A DNA stretch of 64,000 nucleotides from Bretschneidera sinensis. Taxonomy: Eukaryota > Streptophyta > Magnoliopsida > Brassicales > Akaniaceae. The stretch is taken from assembly GCA_023935145.1 (NCBI GenBank), contig CM043700.1:68905620-68969619 (forward strand). Direction: 5' to 3'. The notes under the pieces are model-generated. The model was not told the DNA's origin. It searched no databases and saw only the letters and a program-made list of their open reading frames with translations. A program made the translations under genes and the position numbers. Shown here piece after piece: positions 57,278 through 64,000 of this stretch (positions are counted from its first letter, which is position 1; every line of letters begins with the position of its first letter).

Positions 57278-58585
57278 ATATTGCTAGTCCTTTAGCAATA
57301 CAAAATAAAAAACTAAATGAAAAACAAAGAACATAAAGATAAATCCATCATTCCTGGTATCCTAAAATTTTAGCATCACACAAAGCCATAATATTCAGTT
57401 ATGAGCAAACTTAAAATGTAAACTCATCTTTGCAATGAATAGGAATTTAAAAATATAATTACTTACAAAAGGCAGGCTAAGACATCACACGTCTGACTCA
57501 GTGTAAAGTGAATTAGCATAAAAAGATGAGACTTCTAAATAATTTCAAAGTGTAATGTTTCTATGTCTCAAGATTCACAGAATTTCTCATCAAAATAAAC
57601 AACGATGGCATAGTTTTATTTTCTTTTCTCTTTCATTATAAGGCTCTACTATGTTTAGTTCCCTTAAGCTTTCTAATTGACCCATATAGCGAGCATTGAG
57701 TCAATGACTCCCAAACCAGATGGTTTTAGGGCATTAGGTGTAAAGACACCCTTAAGAACTTACTAACTCGAGTCAAAAAGGCTACGAAACTAAACTGGCC
57801 TTAATGCTACCAAGCAAAATTCTCATCTTTTGACGTGAATGCTCACTGCTTACTGAGGCAAGTGGTCCAGTTACTTAGCGAAAATTTTCTCAATGATCAT
57901 TATAAATAAAATTTCCACCTTTTGACGTGAACACTCACTGCTTATTGAGGCAAGAGGTCCAGTTACTCAATGGAAAGTTTATCAATGATCATCATTAACA
58001 TTTTTCTCTCTTTTTTTTTCTTTTTTTTATAATTTTTCTATGTTTCTATGCCCAAGTGCTCATCTAACAAGTCATCCAATTTCAGTTAAGCCATGGAAAC
58101 ATACACATTCAAATCACATGTCATACCTCACACTAGTTTGTGCTAATGTGCTCATGTCAGATTAGCTCAAACATGTGAATTCTCAAATGCCTAAAGTAAG
58201 TAACCGAATTTTAAAATTCTATCATCAAATCATGTGTTCAAGATTTTAAGCTCACCAATGATATCACATCATAATATTGTTTAGATCAACCAAAATTTCA
58301 AAAACAACATGAACATGCATTTATCTTCTCTTAAGAAAATACTGAAGTTGCAACACTACCCCCAACTTAATTGAAACATTGTCCTAAATGTTTAAGAATC
58401 AAATTTGAATGAGGAGCAATTAAAAGGGTAGAATACACCTGATGAGTGACGTGGGTAGCCCGCTAAGTACCAAAAATGGTAACTTGAATTGATAAAATGA
58501 AACTAACTTGCAAACAAAAAGAAAAAAGAAATAAAATACGAGAAAACAAAAATAAAGCAAAACAAATCATACCTGCGTGGTGTGG
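57278..58585 (-). other. 3' non-coding region of element C
   Basis: No gene is visible. It is not homologous to the 3' regions of A and B except for a motif such as CCCCCAACTTA near 58360. It includes a 92-base tandem duplication (57821-58000). Confidence 0.6.
57821..58000 (-). repeat. 92-base tandem duplication
   Basis: Two copies containing TTTTGACGTGAA, CACTGCTTA and GGTCCAGTTACT start at 57821 and about 57913, roughly 85% alike. Confidence 0.8.
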
Positions 58586-59735
58586 TCAAGGTGAATAGAC
58601 CGGATCCATTAGTGGAATGTCTTCCACCTCTGGATCTTGCCTATCAATTAAAATCTTAAGACACTGACCATTTACTTTAAAAGTCCGACCATCCCTAGTA
58701 TCCTCTATTTCTACCACCCCATTTTCAAAAGCATTTTTTACTATAAAAGAGCCGGTCCACCTCGATCGAAGTTTGCTTGGGTGTTTATGGAGTCTAGAAT
58801 CGTATAAGAACAGCTGATCATTAGGTTTAAATGTTTTCCTAAAAACATTTTTTTCACGGAATACTTTCATTTTAGCCTTATAGATTCTAGAGTTCTCATA
58901 AGCATCGTTTCTTAATTCCTCTAACTCGGTCAACTGATATTTCCTATGCTTACTTGTCTCCCCTATGTCAAGATTAAAAGACTTGATGGCCCAATAAGCT
59001 CGATGCTTGAGCTCTACAGGTAAGTGGCAAGGCTTTCCAAAAACAAGCCGATAAGGTGAGATACCTAAGGGGGTTTTAAAGGCTGTACAGTAAGCCCAAA
59101 GCGCATCAACTAGTCTCAACGACCAATCCTTGCGATCCGGGTTAACCATTTTTTCTAAAATTTGTTTAATTTCCCTATTAGCCAACTCTACTTATCCACT
59201 AGTCTGAGGGTGGTAAGCAGTAGAAATTTTATGTAACACCCTATATTTTCTCATTAAAGCTTCAAAAGAACGGATGCAAAAATGTGTACCTCGATCACTA
59301 ATTATAGCGCGTGGTGTACCAAATCGAGATAACACATTCTCTTTAAGAAATTTAATTACTGTTCTAGTATCATTACTTCAGAAAGCTGCTACCTCTACCC
59401 ACTTAGATACATAATCTATTGCCATGATGATATATTGGTATCCGAAGGAAGGAGGAAAGGGTCCCATAAAATCAATGCCCCAACAATCAAAGATTTCAAC
59501 CACTAAAATAGGGTTTAAGGGCATCATATTTCGGTGAGACACAACCCCTAACTTCTGACACTTCTCACATAAGCAACAATAGATGTTTGCATCTTGAAAC
59601 AAGGTAGGCCAATAAAATCCACACTGCAAAATTTTTGCAGCAATTTTTTTCATTGAAAAGTGGCCTCCACAAGCTTGGGAGTGACAAAATTCCAAGACGT
59701 TAGCAATCTCTTCATTAGGGATGCAACGCCTTAAA
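58586..59735 (-). pseudogene. integrase domain of element C, broken
   Basis: The zinc region is complete ([14 protein letters not shown] ... CCLCEKCQ; 59695-59570). [13 protein letters not shown] follows with the first Asp. Between 59378 and 59185 the frame is lost after KWVEVAAF and again at a stop replacing Cys or Gly before QVELANREI. The C-terminal 199 codons (59185-58586) are open: [39 protein letters not shown] and the end MDPVYSP. It aligns fully with A and B. Confidence 0.88.
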
Positions 59736-59737
59736 AT

Positions 59738-60960
59738 TTAGTCAGGGCAGTACTTGAAAAGGTAGGGGTCATCCCAATAAAAATTACATACCTCATATAA
59801 GAATTTCCTCCTATCTTGAGCGCTCCAATCCACTGGTATCTCACCTGTAGCCAAATAATTCATGATGTGAGCAAACCATGATGAGGAAGTAACGGAGAGT
59901 AGATGCTCATCGGGAAAGTCATCCTTGATTGGCATGTCATCAGAGGTGTCCTCAAATGTGAGCCTTGAAAGATGGTCAGCCACTACATTCTCTACTTCTT
60001 TCTTGTCTTTGATGGTGATGTCAAATTCTTGTAGGAGTAGGATCCATCGTATTAGTCTTGCCTTAGCATCCTTCTTTGTAATAAGGTACTTGAGGGCTGC
60101 GTGATCTGTTAAAATAAGGATAGGAGAACCAATTAAATAGGCATGAAATTTATCCAAAGCAAATACTACAGCTAGCAATTCTTTTTCAGTGGTGGAGTAG
60201 TTCATTTGAGCACTATTTAAAGTTTTACTAGCATAGTGAATGACAAAAGGTTTCCCCTCCCTTCGCTGTCTAAGAACAACACCTACAACATAGTCACTAG
60301 CATAACACATGATTTCAAAGGGTAAAGCCCAATCAGGTGACTGCATTATAGGTGCTGAAGTAAGCTTACCAATCAACGTTTTAAAAGCCTCTTGACAAGC
60401 TTGAGTCCATTTAAAGGGGGTGTCTTTAACTAGGAGGGTACATAGTGGTCTAGATATGTTTGAAAAATTTTGTATGAACCTCCTATAAAAACCAGCATGA
60501 CCAAGGAAATATCTTACATCCTTTATTATCTTAAGGATAAGTAATTTAGAGATTAATTCAATCTTAGATTGATCAACCTCTATTCCTTTAAAAGAGACAA
60601 TATACCCTAAAACAATACCGGATGGTACCATGAAATGACATTTTTCCCAATTTAAAACCAATTCTTTCTCCTCACAGCGAATCAACACTCTTTCTAAATT
60701 CATTAAGCATGCATCAAATGAAGATCCAAAAACAGTTAGGTCATCCATAAAAACTTCCATGCAATTTTCAACCATGTCACTAAAAATACTGATCATGCAA
60801 CGTTGAAAAGTGGCAGGGGCATTACACAATCCAAATGGCATTCTATGAAAAGCACAGGTGCCAAAGGGATAAGCGAAAGTGGTTTTTTCTTGGTCTTCTA
60901 ATGCAATTTCAATTTGATAATAGCCAGAATAACCATCTAGAAAACAGTAAAAGGGATGAC
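59738..60960 (-). pseudogene. RT palm end and RNase H of element C
   Basis: The 367-codon open part (60841-59738) has [14 protein letters not shown], the double-Asp motif [11 protein letters not shown], the connection region [20 protein letters not shown], and RNase H from [19 protein letters not shown] through [21 protein letters not shown] to the zinc-domain linker. A stop at 59735-59737 ends it. The upstream link (60842-60979) is broken by a frameshift near 60920 and a stop near 60980. Confidence 0.9.
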
Positions 60961-60979
60961 CAGCTACATGCTCAAGAAT

Positions 60980-62572
60980 TTAATCAATAAAAGGGAGTGG
61001 AAAGTGGTCTTTCCAGGTGGCAGCATTTAATTTTCTATAATCAATGCACATACGCCACCCAGTCACAAGCTTGGTAGGGACTAACTCTCCTAGGTCATTC
61101 TTTACTACAGTGACCCCAAATTTTTTTGGAACGACTTGCGTAGGACTTACCCATTTACTATCAGCTATAGAACATATAATTCCCGCATCTAATAGTTTTA
61201 GCACTTCATTTTTCATTACTTCTTTCATAGTGGGGTTAAGTCTACATTGAGGGTCTCTACGAGGACTAGTTCCTTCATCCAAATTTATTTTATGTGAACA
61301 AATCAGGGGACTAATACCTTTTAAATCATCCATGCTCCAACCTAAGGCTGATTTATGTGCATTTAAGGTTTGAATTAATTTCTCACCTTGGGTCTCAGAT
61401 AATTCAGAGGAGATAATCACAGGAAAAGTATCACCTGGATCGTGAAATATATGCTTTAAACCCTTGGGTAGTGGCTTCAATTTGACTTTAGGTGCTGCCA
61501 TACTTGAGGGGACTTGTTTCTCACTTCTTTCGGGCAGCTCCTCAAACTTTGGTTGCCATGCCTGAGTGCCATAATCCAGGGATTTATCAAAAACAGCACA
61601 AATATCAATTATATCAGTTTTACCATCAAATAAATCAATCTCAGAATTAACAAGAATAGTTTCAAGAGGATCATAATCATGAGCTATGGAAACTCCCTCA
61701 TCGATGAGTGACTCGATCATATATAGCTGGTGGTTTTCGTCCTCATTTTCGGGCTGTTTTGTAACACTAAAAATGTTCACTTCTAGGGTCATGTTTCCAA
61801 AGGACAGCTTCATGAGTCCATTCCTGCAATTAATTAGAGCATTTGCAGTAGCAAGAAAAGGTCTTCCCAAAATCAAAGGAATTTTAGAATTAGTGTCAAC
61901 AGCAGAAGTAGTATCAAGGATTAAGAAATCAACAAAATAGTAAAATTTATCAATTTGAATCAAAAAATTTTCTACCACACCCCAGGGTACTTTGACTGAA
62001 TGGTCAGCCAATTGCAATACCACAACGGTTGGTTTGATCTCTCCTAATCCCAGCTGTAAATAAATCGAAAATAGCATCAGATTTACACTAGCTCCTAAAT
62101 CTAGCAATGCTTGTCCAACCTCATGATTTCCAATGCTACATGCAATGGTTGGATAGCCAGGATCCTTGTATTTTGGGGGTATTCTTTGCTCAATTAAAGC
62201 ACTTACTTGCTCAATTAGGAATGTTGTTTTCTTTACATAGTGTTTCCTCTTAATTGTACATAAATCCTTGAGAACCTTTGCATAGGTGGGGACTTGTTTA
62301 ATCACATGCAAAAGTGAAAGATTCAGTTTTACTTGCCTTAGGTTCTCTAAGATTTCATTATTTAGTTCCAGATTTTTCTTGTTTGATTTTAAAGCTTGAG
62401 GGAATGGTGCCTTAACAGGGCTTTTGGAAATCTCAGGGTCCTTAGGCCGTTCGGTATCACCACTACCTTGACTCTTTTCCACATCCTCTAATTTGTTAAT
62501 TGTTGGGATGTGTAGTGACTTATCACTTCTTGTCACAATGGCATTTACATCTTTCAGATTTTTTTGAGCCAT
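60980..62572 (-). pseudogene. protease and N-terminal RT of element C
   Basis: This 530-codon frame is the longest transposon frame in the window. It starts in the gag-protease linker (DVNAIVTRSDKSLHIP), passes the active site LLDLGASVNL (near 62105-62075) and IPLILGRPFLATANALINC, then goes to the RT side with SALGWSMDDLKGISPLICSH and WRMCIDYRKLNAATWKDHF. It ends at a stop after PLPFID. The protease catalytic Asp is present. No start codon of its own is expected, as it is part of gag-pol. Confidence 0.9.
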
Positions 62573-63955
62573 ATGTTGACCATGGGGAGTGGACTGAGCT
62601 TAGGAAGGGAACTTCCCTCGCTCAGTCACACTTAAGAAGCCCATTAATTTAGACACTTGGCTCCCAATTTCTTTGTTCTCTTCAACAACCTACGTAATTA
62701 ATGCCTCACACCTTTGGTTTGTCTTATCTTATGCCTATATAAAAGCATGTAAGGTGTCTTCTAAAGAGTTCCTAGAGGATGAGGGTGCATGATGAGGTGC
62801 ATGATGTAATCTAGGGGGTTGTGCAAGCTACTGGTTTTCAGATTTCCAGCTGAAGTTGGGGTGATTTCACCATCTCAGATTGTAAGTGTTAGAGAAGGGT
62901 GCATAAGGCTTTTTGTACGTGCCTAAGGCATTACATTGTTCCTCATACATCCCTTTTATATCAATAAATGTAGGGCACTCTTGAGCAGGATGATCTACCC
63001 CACCACACACAAAACATGGTTCCAAAGGTTCAACTTGATTAATCACGTGTGTTGACTTTTTAGTTTTTAATGCCTCTAACTCCCTAGTGAGCATCTCAAC
63101 TTTAGCTTTTAGGTTGTCCTCTTCCCTAAGATGGTAAATTCCACCACTATTTAGGTTTCCCGCAGGTCGTGACTTATTTGTTATCTCAGTAGCACTAGGT
63201 CCAGTCCAAGTGTGAGCTTTTTCAGCAAGCTCATTGAGGTACTCTATGGCCTCATCAGGGTCCTTTTGTAAAAATTCACCATTGCACATCATCTCTACAA
63301 ATTGGCGCTCTTTATATGTGAGTCCCTCATAAAAATAGCTTACTAACCACCAATTCTCATACCCATGGTGAGGGAACATACTTAACAACTCCTTAAATCT
63401 CTCCCAAGACTGATACAAAGTCTCACTGTCCTTTTGTGCAAAGGTGGAGATTTGCCTTTTTAAAGCATTGGTCTTATGTTGGGGAAAGTATTTATTAAAG
63501 AAGACCCGAGTCATCTCAGTCCACGACCCAATAGATCGTGGTCTCAGTGAGTATAGCAAACTCTTAGCTCTATCATTCAAAGCGAAAGGAAAGAACTTAA
63601 GTCTCACAATGTCATCAGTTGCACCTTGACTATGAAAGGTCGCAACTACTTCCTCAAACTCCCTAATGTGCACATATGAGTTTTCATTTTCCAATGCATG
63701 AAATGTAGGGACTAACTGTATTATCCCTGTTTTAAGATCTAGTTGGGGAATATTAGCAGGAAACATGATGCAAGATGGTGTGGCTGTGCGTGTAGGGTGG
63801 AGGTAGTCCTGAAGGGTCCTAATAGGTTGATCTTCGTGTTCACTCATTTCCTCAAGACTAGATGGATTATCAAATAAAGGGTTTAAAAAGTTTAATTCTG
63901 ACTCTAGCACAGGCCTACAAGCAAATCTACCCAAAGGGTCTCTATATCTGGGCAT
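62573..63955 (-). pseudogene. gag of element C, near-intact N-terminal 362 codons
   Basis: The ATG at 63955 (MPRYRDPLGRFACRPVLE) is the likely start. The capsid-type region includes FFPFALNDRAKSLLYSLRPR, VFFNKYFPQHKTNALKRQI and ERQFVEMMCNGEFLQKDPDE. The zinc knuckle CFVCGGVDHPAQEC (CX2CX4HX4C, residues about 320-333) is intact. The open part ends at 62867 after NTYNLRW. Homology to the A and B gag-linker continues to 62573 with several stops. Gag packages element RNA in cytoplasmic particles. Confidence 0.88.
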
Positions 63956-64000
63956 GCAAGATCACAAAATAATAAAAGTACTATAAAAAGAAAGAAAGAA

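Larger units (their letters stand above)
55981..64000 (-). mobile_element. Athila-like Ty3/gypsy element C, 5' LTR outside window
   Basis: On the minus strand it runs from gag (start 63955) through protease, RT, RNase H and integrase to the 3' LTR (55981-57264). There is no env-like ORF between integrase and LTR, unlike A and B. It sits within element B's gag; AGTGT (55976-55980) is the presumed target duplication, whose partner lies beyond 64000. It keeps the longest open frames of the three Athila copies, so it is probably the youngest. Confidence 0.88.

Overview
The window is plant nuclear DNA, most likely from a dicot. It is AT-rich and dense in LTR retrotransposons of the Athila and Tat groups, chromoviruses and SIRE-like copia elements. 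It contains a Mutator-like transposon and one ordinary host gene, a PIP1 aquaporin with the standard four-exon structure. No bacterial, plastid or rRNA/tRNA genes were recognised. The species cannot be fixed from the sequence.

Layout. 1-10089: an Athila-like Ty3/gypsy element on the minus strand (element A), cut by the window's left edge, with env-like ORF, integrase, RNase H, RT, protease, gag, tRNA-Asp-type primer site and 5' LTR. 10090-14480: an older, decayed Tat-like Ty3/gypsy element (minus), into which element A inserted. 14780-16096: a solo Athila-type LTR with a perfect 5-bp target duplication. 16102-21600: intergenic DNA with a hAT MITE and a copia RNase H fragment. 21620-25250: the PIP1 aquaporin gene with a duplicated TATA module and a repeat-filled first intron. 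26873-30619: a SIRE/Maximus-like copia LTR with internal duplications, split by a 1.3-kb non-autonomous MULE. 30878-42626: a full-length but decayed MULE with long terminal inverted repeats, a MuDR-type transposase pseudogene and a small antisense GRF-type zinc-finger ORF. Its transposase is split by a chromovirus (33210-38825, 5-bp target duplication). 42627-46868: AT-rich intergenic DNA with a second hAT MITE and a Tat gag scrap. 46869-55980: a second Athila-like element (element B, minus), interrupted inside gag by a third one, element C (55981 to beyond 64000, minus), which lacks the env-like ORF.

Almost every transposon reading frame is broken by stops, frameshifts or loss of catalytic residues, so the window is mostly a record of nested insertions; only the aquaporin looks intact. 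Each LTR family here carries its own GC-rich, palindrome-containing repeat cluster just upstream of its TATA box, and element A repeats this arrangement internally, ahead of its env-like ORF. This pattern and the antisense GRF ORF of the MULE are the most interesting observations.
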